Source: an uncultured Bifidobacterium sp.
Lineage (GTDB): Bacteria > Actinomycetota > Actinomycetes > Actinomycetales > Bifidobacteriaceae
DNA length: 25,015 bases
Reading direction: 5' to 3'
NCBI GenBank assembly: GCA_937876495.1
Contig: CALEGL010000096.1
Location: forward strand, 1 to 25,015
The position numbers and the translations under genes are program-made. The notes beneath the pieces were generated by a model. The model did not search any database. It saw nothing but the letters and a program-made list of their open reading frames with translations, and had not been told where the DNA came from. Each line of letters opens with the position of its first letter. Within the stretch, counting starts at the first letter, position 1. This document shows, piece by piece, positions 1 to 8,302 of the stretch.

Positions 1-60
1 GCACGGCCACCGCGGCCGAGCCCGGCCCGGACCAGACGAGGCGGCGACGGGTGGGCCCGT

Positions 61-120
61 TCGCCGTCAGGCCTGTCGTTCGCGGTCCGGCCGAACCGCG
101 AACGACAGGCATGACGGCGA
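61..120. terminator. Very long hairpin upstream of dcd
   Basis: Arms 61-86 and 95-120 are reverse complements at 25 of 26 positions; the only mismatch is 70/111. The inner 16 bp (71-86 with 95-110) are perfect, and the loop is 8 nt (87-94). No T-tract follows on either side, so this is not a textbook intrinsic terminator. Its place before dcd suggests it ends transcription of whatever lies left of the window. An mRNA-stabilising or mobile-repeat origin is possible. Positions 1-60 are too short to assign a gene. Confidence 0.7.
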
Positions 121-189
121 CGCCGGCGATACACTGGCCCCGACGACCGCATCCGGCGCAGAATCATAAGGAAAGCCCAAGGAGACCAT

Positions 190-771
190 ATGCTGCTGTC
201 CGATCGCGACATCCTCGCGGCCCACGCCGACGGGCACATCGACCTCGACCCATGGACGCCCGAGATGGTGCAGCCCGCGTCCATCGACGTGAGACTGGAT
301 CGCTTCTTCCGTCTCTTCAACAATCACGCCTATACGTACGTCGACCCGGCGGAGAACCAGGGAGCGCTCACCGAGCAGTTCGAGGTCGGCGCCGACGAGC
401 CGTGGATCCTCCATCCGGGCGAGTTCGCCCTCGCCTCGACATGGGAACGCGTGCGGCTCGACGCCACCATCGCGGCCCGCCTCGAGGGGAAGAGCTCGCT
501 GGGGCGCCTAGGCATTCTCACGCATTCGACCGCCGGTTTCATCGACCCAGGTTTCACGGGGCATATCACCCTCGAGCTGTCCAACGTGAGCACCCTTCCC
601 GTCAAGCTGTGGCCGGGCATGAAGATCGGGCAGATGTGCTTCTTCCGCCTGAGCTCCCCGGCCGAACACCCCTACGGGTCCTCCCAGGCAGGCTCCCACT
701 ATCAGGGTCAGCGCGGGCCCACGCCGTCGCGCTCCTATATCGACTTCTACCGCGCGCATATCGACGACTAG
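190..771 (+). CDS. dcd: dCTP deaminase (probably bifunctional, dUMP-forming)
   Basis: This 193-aa cytosolic enzyme of pyrimidine deoxynucleotide metabolism deaminates dCTP on the route to dUMP and dTTP. The family core is visible: [10 protein letters not shown] at residues 99-108, the [12 protein letters not shown] stretch at 111-122, the general-base glutamate E129 in HITLELSN, and a C-terminal substrate-closing tail with [12 protein letters not shown] (172-183). The [11 protein letters not shown] form is the one found in the Mycobacterium tuberculosis enzyme, which also hydrolyses dUTP, rather than the shorter E. coli-type enzyme. Bifunctionality is therefore inferred from resemblance. The start is set by a strong ribosome-binding site, AAGGAG at 179-184, five bases before the ATG. 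The gene stands alone, and its stop is 26 bp from the stop of the convergent ATPase gene, with no hairpin between them. Confidence 0.95.
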   Translation: MLLSDRDILAAHADGHIDLDPWTPEMVQPASIDVRLDRFFRLFNNHAYTYVDPAENQGALTEQFEVGADEPWILHPGEFALASTWERVRLDATIAARLEGKSSLGRLGILTHSTAGFIDPGFTGHITLELSNVSTLPVKLWPGMKIGQMCFFRLSSPAEHPYGSSQAGSHYQGQRGPTPSRSYIDFYRAHIDD

Positions 772-797
772 GGCGCTGACGAACGACGACGCCGGCA

Positions 798-3700
798 TCA
801 GGACGCGACAGCGGCCTGTGCGCGCCTGCCGTCCATGGCCCGGAGCACGACCTTGCGCAGCTCCGATGCCACGAGCACCAGCGCGGCCAGAGCCACGCAC
901 TCCACCCACGCCCCGGAGCCCAGAGGAGTCGTGCCGAACGCCGAGTTGAGGACGGGGACGTAGATCACAACCAGCTGAAGCGCCGTGGACACCGCGATCG
1001 CCCCCCAGAGCCAGCGGTTCGAGAACAGTCCCTCGAAGGCGCTGCGCAGATGCGAGCGCGAGGCCAGAGCGTTGAACATCTGCGCGAAGACGAGGATCGT
1101 GAAGCCCATCGTCCGCGCCTCGACGATCTGATGGGCGTGATCGCCGGCAAGCGAGCGGTCGGTGAACAGACCGCCCGGCAGATGCATGTCCATCCCCGCA
1201 AGCGTCACCAGCGCCATGACGATGCCGATGAACACGACGTCCCCCCACATCGCGCGGTCCACGACGCGGTCGGTGACGCGCCGCGGGCGGCGCCCCATGA
1301 CGTCCTCCGTCGAGGGGTCAACGCCCATGGCGAGCGCGGGCGCGGCGTCGGTGAGCAGGTTGATCCACAGCAGCTGAGTGGCCAGAAGCGGCACCGTGAC
1401 ACCGACGGAGCCGGGCTGCGTGATGCCGAGCAGGCCGGCGAACATCACCCCGCCGAACACCGTGAACACCTCGCCCATGTTGGAGCTGAGCAGATAGCGC
1501 AGGAACTTGCGGATGTTGTCGAAGATCCCCCGTCCCTCGCGCACGGCGGCGACGATGGTGGAGAAGTTGTCGTCGGCGAGGATCATCGCCGCCGACTCCT
1601 TGGTGACCTCCGTGCCCGTGATGCCCATGGCGACGCCGATGTCGGCGGCCTTGACGGCGGGGGCGTCGTTGACGCCGTCGCCCGTCATAGCGACGATGTT
1701 GCCCTGCCTCTGCAGTGATTCGACGATCCGAAGCTTGTGTTCGGGAGCAACGCGGGCATACACGGACGCCGAAGATGTGGCACGGTCCAGGACCTCGTCA
1801 TCCTTGAGCGAATCGAGTTGGTCACCGGTGAGCGCCAGACCGCCGGCCGAGATGATCCCGAGGTCGGATGCGATGCGCGAGGCCGTGAGCGGATGGTCAC
1901 CGGTGATCATCACGGTGCGTATCCCCGCGCGATGGGCCTCCGCGATGCTGTCCCGCACCTCGGTCCGCGGCGGGTCGATGATCCCCACCATGCCTGTCCA
2001 GATCATGTCGCGCTCCACGACGTCGCTCTGCTCGGACAGCTCGGTGACCTGCCCCGCCGCATTGGTCCGCACGCCATCGATGCCGGTCAGGGACGTTGTG
2101 CCCAGCGGCCTGTAGGCCGCACCCAGGGTCCGGTACGCCTGCCGCGACAGACGCTCGACGTCGCCGAGAATCCTGCGTCTGTCATCGTCGGTGAGCGCTC
2201 TGACGTCCGATCCCACCCGGATCCGCGTGCAGTAGCCCAGGAGTACGTCGGGCGCGCCCTTGGAGAACACGGTGAGCCGGCCTGCATCAGCACCGTCGCC
2301 GGCCACCACCGACATGCGCTTGCGCTCGGAGGTGAAGGGGATCTCCGCGACGCGGGAGAACCCGGAGTAGCGGCGGTCGGCTCCGGCCTTCCGTGCGGCG
2401 ACGACCAGGGAGACCTCCGTGGGGTCACCCACCGGCTGCCAGGAGCCGTCGTCCCCATCGCGCAGCTCGCCGTCGTTGGCGAGAAGCCCGGCGCCCAGGC
2501 AGGCGACGACCTCGCCGCGCAGATCCTCCGGCATCGGGTCCGTGGCGTCCACATCGACCAGATCGCCCTTCGGGGAATACCCCGTGCCGGTGACCTGGAC
2601 CTCGCCGGAGAAGGTCACGATGCGCTCGACGGTCATCTCGTTGCGAGTGAGGGTGCCGGTCTTGTCGGAGCAGATCACCGAGGCGCTTCCCAGCGTCTCC
2701 ACGGAGGACAGCCTTTTGACGATGGCGTTGTGCTTCGCCATGCGCTGCACCCCGAGGGCGAGCACGACGGTGAGAATGGCAGCCAGACCCTCGGGCACCG
2801 CCGCCACGGCCAGCGACACGGCCAGCAGCAGGGACTCGATGACGTCGTCGAGGCTGTGGAAGCCGGACATGACGGCAAGCGCGGCCAGAACGACGACTGC
2901 GATGATGCAGACGGCGACGCCCAGGATCTTCGAGACGCGAGCCATCTCCTTCTGCAGGGGCGTCGGGTCATCGTCCGTCTTCGACAGCATGTCGGCGATG
3001 CGCCCGACCTGGGTGTCCATGCCCGTGCCGGTGACGATGGCGCGACCGGTCCCCTGCGTCACGGCGGTCCCGTTGAACACCATGTTGGTTCTGTCTCCCA
3101 GAGCACGAGCCGTTTCAAGCACGTCCGGACGCTTGGAGACGGGGACGGATTCGCCCGTGAGGCTGGCCTCCGCGACGCGCAAGGACGCCGACGCGACCAG
3201 ACGGCCATCAGCCGGAACGGCATCGCCTTCGGCGAGGACAAGAACGTCCCCCGGGACGACGCCCGTCGTATCGATGCGCACGACCCGCCCGTCGCGCAGC
3301 ACGGACGTCTGCGGCGCCGTCATCCTCGCGAGAGCGTCCACCGCCTTCTCCGCACGGGCCTCCTGGACGTATCCGAGGACGGCATTGAGGACGAGGATGA
3401 GCACGATCACGATGGCGTCGAAGGGCAGGCTCTCCGTCTCGGCGCCCGGAGCGGCGTTCGCACGTTCGACGAACCACGCCACCAGCGAGATCCCCGTCGC
3501 CGCCAGCAGCAGGTAGACCAGCGGGTCCTTGAACTGGAGCAGCAAGCGGCGCCATGCAGGGACCGGAGGCTTCCCTTCCAGACGGTTCTCCCCGAAGCGT
3601 TCCAGCCGTCGCGCGGCCTCGGCATCGTCCAGTCCGCGGGAGGGGTCGACCTTCAGGGCTCGGGCGACGCCCTCGGAGGGGACGAGCGAGGGGTCCGAAT

Positions 3701-3824
3701 CGGCCGCGGCCCGCCCGGTAGTTGCTTGATCGCCGGGCTCTGCGTAAGCGTCGCCCGCCTCGCCGGCCACGGACGATGCGGATGCTGCTGATGTGCTGAA
3801 TGGATCGCCGGAATGACGAGTCAT
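798..3824 (-). CDS. P-type cation-transporting ATPase, P2A (calcium-type)
   Basis: This 1008-aa membrane pump uses ATP to move a cation, most likely exporting Ca2+. In order: N-terminal cation-ATPase domain (about 45-120), actuator domain with TGES (223-226), M4 PEGL (344-347), phosphorylation motif CSDKTGTLT with D387, nucleotide-binding domain, TGDHP (641-645), hinge GDGVNDAP (715-722), and six C-terminal membrane segments. The M5 SSNMGEV (about 780-786) and M6 LWINLLTD (about 819-826) motifs keep the Asn, Glu, Thr and Asp positions that bind calcium in SERCA-type pumps. Substrate choice remains an inference. The frame stays open for 55 codons upstream, but the ATG at 3824 has a GAGGAG site 11 nt before it on the minus strand. 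The first 50 residues are Ala/Ser/Gly-rich and probably disordered. Monocistronic. Confidence 0.93.
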   Translation of the reverse strand: MTRHSGDPFSTSAASASSVAGEAGDAYAEPGDQATTGRAAADSDPSLVPSEGVARALKVDPSRGLDDAEAARRLERFGENRLEGKPPVPAWRRLLLQFKDPLVYLLLAATGISLVAWFVERANAAPGAETESLPFDAIVIVLILVLNAVLGYVQEARAEKAVDALARMTAPQTSVLRDGRVVRIDTTGVVPGDVLVLAEGDAVPADGRLVASASLRVAEASLTGESVPVSKRPDVLETARALGDRTNMVFNGTAVTQGTGRAIVTGTGMDTQVGRIADMLSKTDDDPTPLQKEMARVSKILGVAVCIIAVVVLAALAVMSGFHSLDDVIESLLLAVSLAVAAVPEGLAAILTVVLALGVQRMAKHNAIVKRLSSVETLGSASVICSDKTGTLTRNEMTVERIVTFSGEVQVTGTGYSPKGDLVDVDATDPMPEDLRGEVVACLGAGLLANDGELRDGDDGSWQPVGDPTEVSLVVAARKAGADRRYSGFSRVAEIPFTSERKRMSVVAGDGADAGRLTVFSKGAPDVLLGYCTRIRVGSDVRALTDDDRRRILGDVERLSRQAYRTLGAAYRPLGTTSLTGIDGVRTNAAGQVTELSEQSDVVERDMIWTGMVGIIDPPRTEVRDSIAEAHRAGIRTVMITGDHPLTASRIASDLGIISAGGLALTGDQLDSLKDDEVLDRATSSASVYARVAPEHKLRIVESLQRQGNIVAMTGDGVNDAPAVKAADIGVAMGITGTEVTKESAAMILADDNFSTIVAAVREGRGIFDNIRKFLRYLLSSNMGEVFTVFGGVMFAGLLGITQPGSVGVTVPLLATQLLWINLLTDAAPALAMGVDPSTEDVMGRRPRRVTDRVVDRAMWGDVVFIGIVMALVTLAGMDMHLPGGLFTDRSLAGDHAHQIVEARTMGFTILVFAQMFNALASRSHLRSAFEGLFSNRWLWGAIAVSTALQLVVIYVPVLNSAFGTTPLGSGAWVECVALAALVLVASELRKVVLRAMDGRRAQAAVAS

Positions 3825-3948
3825 CGCTGGATTCTCCTCGGTCCGCCGCGGAGTAGTCAGGCCCATGTCTGGACGGTCCGGAGGAACCGGACCCGCACGG
3901 GACTGCGCGGATGTGGGCACCGGCCTGGACCGGCCGGTCATCGTCCCC

Positions 3949-3954
3949 ATTCTA
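3949..3954 (-). promoter_or_regulatory. Candidate -10 box for the cation ATPase gene
   Basis: Read on the minus strand this is TAGAAT, one base from the consensus. The -35 region has no clear TTGACA-like hexamer. Transcription would begin near 3942, leaving a leader of about 118 nt before the ATG at 3824. This is the best promoter-like element in the 237-bp divergent gap 3825-4061. Confidence 0.35.
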
Positions 3955-4049
3955 GCGTCGCGACGCGGCTGTCGCAGGAACTGGCACACGGCTCATGAAC
4001 CGGGCCTGCGTGGACCAGTCATCCATCCGCATCCATCCCGGGGTGCTGG

Positions 4050-4055
4050 GACAAT
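4050..4055 (+). promoter_or_regulatory. Candidate -10 box for rlmB, leaderless arrangement
   Basis: GACAAT ends six bases before the rlmB ATG at 4062, so transcription would start at or next to the start codon. There is no convincing Shine-Dalgarno sequence upstream of this ATG, which fits a leaderless mRNA. No -35 hexamer stands out. Confidence 0.35.
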
Positions 4056-4061
4056 GGCGAC

Positions 4062-5072
4062 ATGGCAACGAAGAAGGGCCCGACCAAGGGGTCGGGCGGC
4101 AAGCATCGGAACTCCCTTCGAGGACGAGGTCCCACTCCCCGGGCCGAGGACCGCGTCTATCACAAGGCCTACAAGGCGCGTCAGGAGGCGGAGCGTCGGC
4201 GACGCGCGGACCCGCGCCTTGCGGCTCGCCGCCGTGCCGACCAGTTCGTCTCGGATGCGGCGGATCTCGTCGTGGGCCGCAACGCCGTGCTCGAGGCCCT
4301 GCGAGTGGGCGTCCCCAGCACCCAGCTGGTGCTCGCCGCACGCATCGAGCATGACGATCGGACGAGGGAGATCGTCCGTCTTGCGGGAGCCCAGGGTCTT
4401 AACCTGCTGGAGGCCGACCGGCTGGAGATGGACCGCATGGCGCATTCCCGCAACCATCAGGGCGTGGTGCTCAAGGTCAGCCCCTTTGAATACTCCTCCC
4501 TTGCATCGCTCGTCGACCAGGCCGGGAAACGCGCGGGGGCCATGTCGCAGGCGGATTCCCCCGCCGTCAGGCGCGCGGCGCAGCCGCTGTTCATCGCTCT
4601 GGACGGCGTGACGGACCCGCAGAACCTTGGCGCCGTCATCCGCTCGGCCGCCGCATTCGGCGCCTCAGGCGTCATTCTGCCGGAACGGCGGTCCGCCTCA
4701 GTGACGGCCGCCGCATGGAAGGTGTCCGCAGGGGCCGCGGCGCATATGCCCGTGGCGAAGGTCGTCAACCTCACCAAGGCCCTCGAAGGGCTCAAGGAGC
4801 GCGGATACTACGTCGTGGGCCTGGACGGCGGGGGACGGGCGCGTGTGGGCGCCACGGGATTCGAGGGCGATCCCCTCGTCGTCGTGCTCGGATCGGAGGG
4901 CGAGGGCATCAGCCGCCTGGTACGACAGACCTGCGATGCCATCGCCGGAATCCCCATCTCAGGGATGGTCGAATCGCTGAACGCCTCGGTCGCCGCGGGT
5001 ATCGCGCTGTACGCCGTGGCCCAGGCCCGACGGGAGGGCGTTCCGGACGCGAGAACCGCCGCGAAGGACTGA
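4062..5072 (+). CDS. rlmB: 23S rRNA 2'-O-ribose guanosine methyltransferase (SpoU/TrmH family, RlmB-like)
   Basis: This 336-aa protein should methylate a ribose 2'-OH in 23S rRNA using S-adenosylmethionine. It has a Lys/Arg-rich extension (1-60) likely to contact RNA. A SpoU substrate-binding domain follows (about 68-140, with VGRNAVLEAL), then the trefoil-knot SPOUT domain. The three SPOUT motifs are clear: DPQNLGAVIRSA (185-196, with the conserved Asn and Arg), VVVLGSEGEGIS (273-284), and IPISGMVESLNASVAAGIAL (297-316). The basic N-terminus is typical of actinobacterial members. tRNA-type TrmH substrates cannot be excluded by sequence alone. The gene stands alone, divergent from the ATPase gene and convergent with the DUF4032 gene. 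The start sits just after a -10-like hexamer. Confidence 0.9.
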   Translation: MATKKGPTKGSGGKHRNSLRGRGPTPRAEDRVYHKAYKARQEAERRRRADPRLAARRRADQFVSDAADLVVGRNAVLEALRVGVPSTQLVLAARIEHDDRTREIVRLAGAQGLNLLEADRLEMDRMAHSRNHQGVVLKVSPFEYSSLASLVDQAGKRAGAMSQADSPAVRRAAQPLFIALDGVTDPQNLGAVIRSAAAFGASGVILPERRSASVTAAAWKVSAGAAAHMPVAKVVNLTKALEGLKERGYYVVGLDGGGRARVGATGFEGDPLVVVLGSEGEGISRLVRQTCDAIAGIPISGMVESLNASVAAGIALYAVAQARREGVPDARTAAKD

Positions 5073-5174
5073 TGCGCGTCCGCGAAACCGGCGTCCATTC
5101 AGACGATCCGATTCCATCAATCCTGCCCCCGCCGTCCCTTGGACCGCGAAATAGCCACAAATCCGCGCGAGCGC

Positions 5175-5210
5175 GCGCATCGGATGGCCGCAACGGATCA
5201 TCCGATGCGC
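5175..5210. terminator. Hairpin between convergent rlmB and DUF4032 gene
   Basis: A perfect 12-bp inverted repeat, 5175-5186 with 5199-5210, has a 12-nt loop. It lies in the 166-bp gap between two converging genes, as expected for a bidirectional terminator. There is no long T-tract. Confidence 0.6.
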
Positions 5211-5212
5211 AT

Positions 5213-5233
5213 TCGGGCGCGGGATGCGCCCGA
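5213..5233. terminator. Second hairpin just after the DUF4032 stop
   Basis: An 8-bp perfect stem, 5213-5220 with 5226-5233, has a 5-nt loop. It starts five bases beyond the minus-strand stop codon at 5239-5241 and directly follows the larger 5175-5210 hairpin. Confidence 0.45.
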
Positions 5234-5238
5234 CCCGG

Positions 5239-6642
5239 CTAATGCGACCAGACCGCGGCGTCCGAATCGTTCTCGGCGTCATCTTCGACGTCGTGATACG
5301 TCGCCTGGTCGTCAATCACCCCTGAATCCGCGTCCTCGTTGATGGCCTGCGTCTCCGCGGTGTCCAGCTTGTACTGCGGCAGGACGTTCTTGATGTAGCT
5401 GGCCACCGCCTCGCCCATCGGAACGTCATGGCCTGCCTTCTCCGCGAGGAACCAGCGATGGTCAAGAACCTCGTGGAAGAACTGGGCCGGGTCGATCTGC
5501 GAACGGTACTCCGGCGGAATCATATGGACCGTCGGTTCGAAGACCTCGCGCATCCAGTCGGTGGCAACGATCTCCAGCTCCTCGCCCTCGCGCCAGGTCG
5601 AGGCGCGATAGGCGTCGAGGTCGTTGAGCAGACGTCGAGCCTGGTTCTCCTGCACGTCGAGACCGGTGAGACGCAACAGCTTGCGCGAGGCGTATCCGGC
5701 GTCCACCACGCGCGGCCGGACGAGCACCCTCTTGCCGTCGGCCGCGGTCTTCATCTCCAGCTCGTCGACGTCGAAGCCCAGCTCGTTGAGCCTGTTGATG
5801 CGCTTCTCGATCTTCCACATCTCGTCGGGATTGAAGTCCTCGACGTCGGTGAGCGCCCCCCACAGGGAGTGGTAGCGGTCGACGAGCCGGTTGCCGACGG
5901 AGACCTCGTCGACACCTTTGGGCAGAAGATCGCCGGAGTTGAGATCCATAAGCTCGCCGATGATGTTGGTCCTCGCCAGATCGATGTCGTACTCGCGCTG
6001 CCCGTCGGTAAGCGAGGCATGCAGGTCGCCGGTCTCGGCGTCCACGAGGAAGGCGGAGAAGGCGTCGGCGTCACGCAGGAAAAGCACGTTGGACAGGGAG
6101 ACGTCGCCCCAGTAGAAGCCCGCCAGATGCAGCCTGACCATAAGCACAGCAAGCGCATCGATGAGCCTTTCGGCGGTGTCGGGCCGCAGATTGCGGGCGA
6201 ACAGCGCGCGATAGGGAAGCGAGAACTTGAGATGCCGCGTGACGAGAATGGCCTCTAGCGGAGAGCCGTTGGCGTCATGGCGCCCGGTGACCACGGCGAT
6301 GGGCGTGACGGTGGGAAGCTCGAGCTTCTGCAGCCTGCGCAGCAGCTCGTATTCGCGTTCCGCCACCAGCCGGGTGATCTCCTTCATGGCATAGACCTCG
6401 TCGCCCACGTGCACGAAGCGCACCACATGCCTGGAGATGCCACGGGGAAGATTGACGAGCAGCTCCTGAGGCCAGGTGGACAGCGGCTTCTCCCACGGCA
6501 GGGTGAACATCTTCGGATTCGAGCTCGCCGCCGTGATCTTGAGAAGCTGCGCGTCGTCGGACTCGTCCTGGGCGGCATCGGCGTTCACCGACGTGGCGTT
6601 CAACGCCCGGGGGTCCATCTGCGACGTTTCGGTCAGTTCCAT
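5239..6642 (-). CDS. DUF4032 family kinase-like protein
   Basis: A 467-aa cytosolic protein of the actinobacterial DUF4032 family; its function is not established. The N-terminal half has the layout of an atypical (LPS-kinase/RIO-like) kinase fold. VYAMKEITR places a candidate ATP-binding lysine at K87. An acidic helix AEREYELLRRL follows (94-104). YWGDVSLSNVLF (177-188) resembles a catalytic loop with D180 and N185, and FLVDAETGDL (198-207) resembles a metal-binding loop with D201. The C-terminal half (about 230-430), containing WKIEKRINRLNELGFD and PPEYRSQ, is the DUF4032 part proper. The tail is acidic. The frame stays open 46 codons upstream, but that extra stretch overlaps the ABC-gene terminator, and the ATG at 6642 follows a -10-like TACATT by 7 nt with no Shine-Dalgarno. 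Confidence 0.85.
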   Translation of the reverse strand: MELTETSQMDPRALNATSVNADAAQDESDDAQLLKITAASSNPKMFTLPWEKPLSTWPQELLVNLPRGISRHVVRFVHVGDEVYAMKEITRLVAEREYELLRRLQKLELPTVTPIAVVTGRHDANGSPLEAILVTRHLKFSLPYRALFARNLRPDTAERLIDALAVLMVRLHLAGFYWGDVSLSNVLFLRDADAFSAFLVDAETGDLHASLTDGQREYDIDLARTNIIGELMDLNSGDLLPKGVDEVSVGNRLVDRYHSLWGALTDVEDFNPDEMWKIEKRINRLNELGFDVDELEMKTAADGKRVLVRPRVVDAGYASRKLLRLTGLDVQENQARRLLNDLDAYRASTWREGEELEIVATDWMREVFEPTVHMIPPEYRSQIDPAQFFHEVLDHRWFLAEKAGHDVPMGEAVASYIKNVLPQYKLDTAETQAINEDADSGVIDDQATYHDVEDDAENDSDAAVWSH

Positions 6643-6649
6643 AAGGCCC

Positions 6650-6655
6650 AATGTA
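6650..6655 (-). promoter_or_regulatory. Candidate -10 box for the DUF4032 gene, leaderless
   Basis: On the minus strand TACATT is followed by exactly 7 nt and then the ATG at 6642. No Shine-Dalgarno precedes the ATG. The transcript would begin at the start codon. No clear -35 hexamer is seen. Confidence 0.45.
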
Positions 6656-6685
6656 CCTTTCGCAAGCGAGAAAGGGGATGAATGG

Positions 6686-6715
6686 CGGAAGCCCCGCATC
6701 GCTGCGGGGCTTCCG
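6686..6715 (-). terminator. Terminator of the sugar ABC ATPase gene
   Basis: A perfect 13-bp stem, 6686-6698 with 6703-6715, closes on a TCGC tetraloop. It lies 73 nt past the minus-strand stop at 6788. A pyrimidine-rich stretch follows on that strand. It separates the ABC ATPase transcript from the promoter of the DUF4032 gene just downstream. Confidence 0.8.
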
Positions 6716-6787
6716 TGGGACGCCGAGAGAGGAAAGGGAAGAAGCGTCCCATGCCGATGGCGGCCGGATGCGGCCGCCACGTGCTAA

Positions 6788-7915
6788 TCAGTTGAGACGC
6801 AGCTCCGTCGCGGGGGAGAAGAGATGCATCTTGGTCGGATCGATCTTGATCTTCACCGTCTCCCCGACCTTGGGCAGGGAACGCGGGTTGACGCGGATCG
6901 TCGTGAGCTTGTTCTGGTCGGACATCATCGTGGAGGACTCGGCGATCGAGCCATCGGTGACGATGTTGCCGTAGATGTAGCCGTCGGAGCCGAGGTCCTC
7001 GACGTTGACGACTCTGAGCGAGAAGGCGTTGGCATCGGTCGGGGAAGCGAGGTCGGCGTCCTCGGGACGGAAGCCGACGACGATCTTGCCCCCGTCGTCC
7101 GGGGTCAGCTTGTTCACGGCCTCGGCCGGCAGGTCGAGCGTGTCCTCGCCGATCTTCGCCTTGCCGTCGACGACCGGATGCGTGTTGATGTTCATCGACG
7201 GGGATCCGATGAAGCCGGCGACGAAAACGTTGGCCGGACGATCGTAGAGCTCCGTGGGAGCGCCGACCTGCTGCAGAACGCCGAGCTTGATGACGGCGAT
7301 GCGGTCGCCCATCGTCAGGGCCTCGGTCTGGTCATGGGTGACGTACAGGGTCGTGACCCCGAGCTGACGCTGCAGGGCGGCGATCTGCGTACGGGTCTGG
7401 ACGCGGAGCTTGGCGTCGAGGTTCGACAGCGGCTCGTCCATGAGGAACACCTTCGGCTTGCGGACGATGGCGCGACCCATCGCCACGCGCTGACGCTGGC
7501 CGCCGGACAGGGCCTTGGGCTTACGATCGAGATACTCGGTGAGGTCGAGGGTCTTGGCGGCCTCCTCGACGCGCTTGCGGATCTCGTCCTTCGGCATGCC
7601 GGCGATCTTCAGGGCGAAGCCCATGTTGTCGGCGACGGTCATGTGCGGGTACAGGGCGTAGTTCTGGAAGACCATGGCGATGTCACGGTCCTTGGGCTGC
7701 ATGGTGGTGACGTCCTTGTCGCCGATGAAGATCCGGCCCTTGTTGACCTCCTCGAGGCCGGCCAGCATGCGCAGGGTCGTCGACTTGCCGCAGCCGGAGG
7801 GGCCGACGAGCACAAGGAACTCGCCGTCCTTGATGTCAAGATTGAGATCATCCACCGAAGGCTTGTCGTTGCCGGGGTAGATGCGGGTGACGTGCTCGAA
7901 AACGACTTCCGCCAT
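6788..7915 (-). CDS. ugpC: Carbohydrate ABC transporter ATP-binding protein (MsmK/UgpC type)
   Basis: This 375-aa ATPase belongs to the CUT1 sugar-importer subfamily and would act at the inner face of the membrane, powering permeases encoded elsewhere. Visible motifs: Walker [10 protein letters not shown] (38-46), Q-loop at Q84, signature [15 protein letters not shown] (136-150), Walker B VFLMDEP (156-162), switch histidine in [10 protein letters not shown] (H194). A C-terminal TOBE/MalK-like regulatory domain covers about 235-375. No permease or binding-protein gene is adjacent. This is the usual situation for shared MsmK-type ATPases in bifidobacteria and other Gram-positives, so it probably serves several importers. 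The ATG at 7915 is preferred over one three codons earlier because AAAGGA lies 8 nt upstream of it. The substrate range cannot be told from sequence. Confidence 0.93.
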   Translation of the reverse strand: MAEVVFEHVTRIYPGNDKPSVDDLNLDIKDGEFLVLVGPSGCGKSTTLRMLAGLEEVNKGRIFIGDKDVTTMQPKDRDIAMVFQNYALYPHMTVADNMGFALKIAGMPKDEIRKRVEEAAKTLDLTEYLDRKPKALSGGQRQRVAMGRAIVRKPKVFLMDEPLSNLDAKLRVQTRTQIAALQRQLGVTTLYVTHDQTEALTMGDRIAVIKLGVLQQVGAPTELYDRPANVFVAGFIGSPSMNINTHPVVDGKAKIGEDTLDLPAEAVNKLTPDDGGKIVVGFRPEDADLASPTDANAFSLRVVNVEDLGSDGYIYGNIVTDGSIAESSTMMSDQNKLTTIRVNPRSLPKVGETVKIKIDPTKMHLFSPATELRLN

Positions 7916-7941
7916 GATAATCATCCTTTCATCGGCAGGTA

Positions 7942-7980
7942 CGTGCCGAACGATCCGTAGTGAAGGGGATTCGTGCCGAA
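7942..7980. repeat. Pair of 9-bp direct repeats in the ABC ATPase leader
   Basis: CGTGCCGAA occurs at 7942-7950 and 7972-7980, 30 bp apart, which is about three helical turns. Both lie in the long leader of the sugar ABC ATPase gene. A regulator-binding role is possible but not shown. Confidence 0.4.
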
Positions 7981-8011
7981 GTCCACGGTGCCCAGCATCG
8001 GAAGCCGCAAG

Positions 8012-8025
8012 CCTCAGCGTTTACT
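8012..8025 (-). promoter_or_regulatory. Possible LacI-family operator in the ABC ATPase leader
   Basis: The minus-strand sequence AGTAAACGCTGAGG fits the central G-N-AA-N-CG-N-T core of LacI-family operators but has poor outer symmetry. It lies between the candidate -10 box (8067-8072) and the gene start, where a sugar-responsive repressor could act. Confidence 0.25.
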
Positions 8026-8066
8026 TTTCCGGTCCAGTGAAGGTTCTCTTCGTTGAGCCTGTCCTC

Positions 8067-8072
8067 ACTATA
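8067..8072 (-). promoter_or_regulatory. Candidate -10 box for the ABC ATPase gene
   Basis: On the minus strand this reads TATAGT. Transcription would start near 8060, giving a leader of about 145 nt. The 387-bp gap 7916-8302 holds this element, the possible operator and direct repeats, and the kinase -10 box. I see no gene in it. Confidence 0.4.
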
Positions 8073-8289
8073 CACGGCGGAATGACGCGGCGACACGCCT
8101 CCGAACCCTCGCCGAGGCGCTTCGTCACGCGCGTCAGGGGTCACTCCACCGGGATGCAGATATGCGCGCACAAGGACGTGGCGCATCGCGGACCATGGAC
8201 GAGCTTGAGCATGTGGCCAGGCACGTCCCTCGGCGCACCGGCGTCGTCGGAGGTCACAGGGGTCGGAGGCCCCGAAACGCCGGGAACAC

Positions 8290-8295
8290 TAGGAT
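8290..8295 (+). promoter_or_regulatory. Candidate -10 box for the Ser/Thr kinase gene
   Basis: TAGGAT ends 7 nt before the ATG at 8303, the spacing expected for a leaderless transcript. The same bases contain AGGA eight nt before the ATG, so a Shine-Dalgarno reading is also possible. Confidence 0.4.
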
Positions 8296-8302
8296 GTTGG
8301 CC

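Noticed and set aside
1..120. C-terminal end of an upstream gene
   Set aside because: All three plus frames stay open through the hairpin, and none shows a recognisable protein end, so no partial gene is called.
508..1248. 246-codon minus-strand open frame across the dcd/ATPase junction
   Set aside because: It overlaps both well-supported genes in another frame and has the low-complexity Arg/Gly/Ala composition of a shadow.
1737..3791. 684-codon open frame on the plus strand
   Set aside because: It lies antisense to the P-type ATPase, has no recognisable domain or ribosome-binding site, and its composition is typical of a high-GC antisense shadow.
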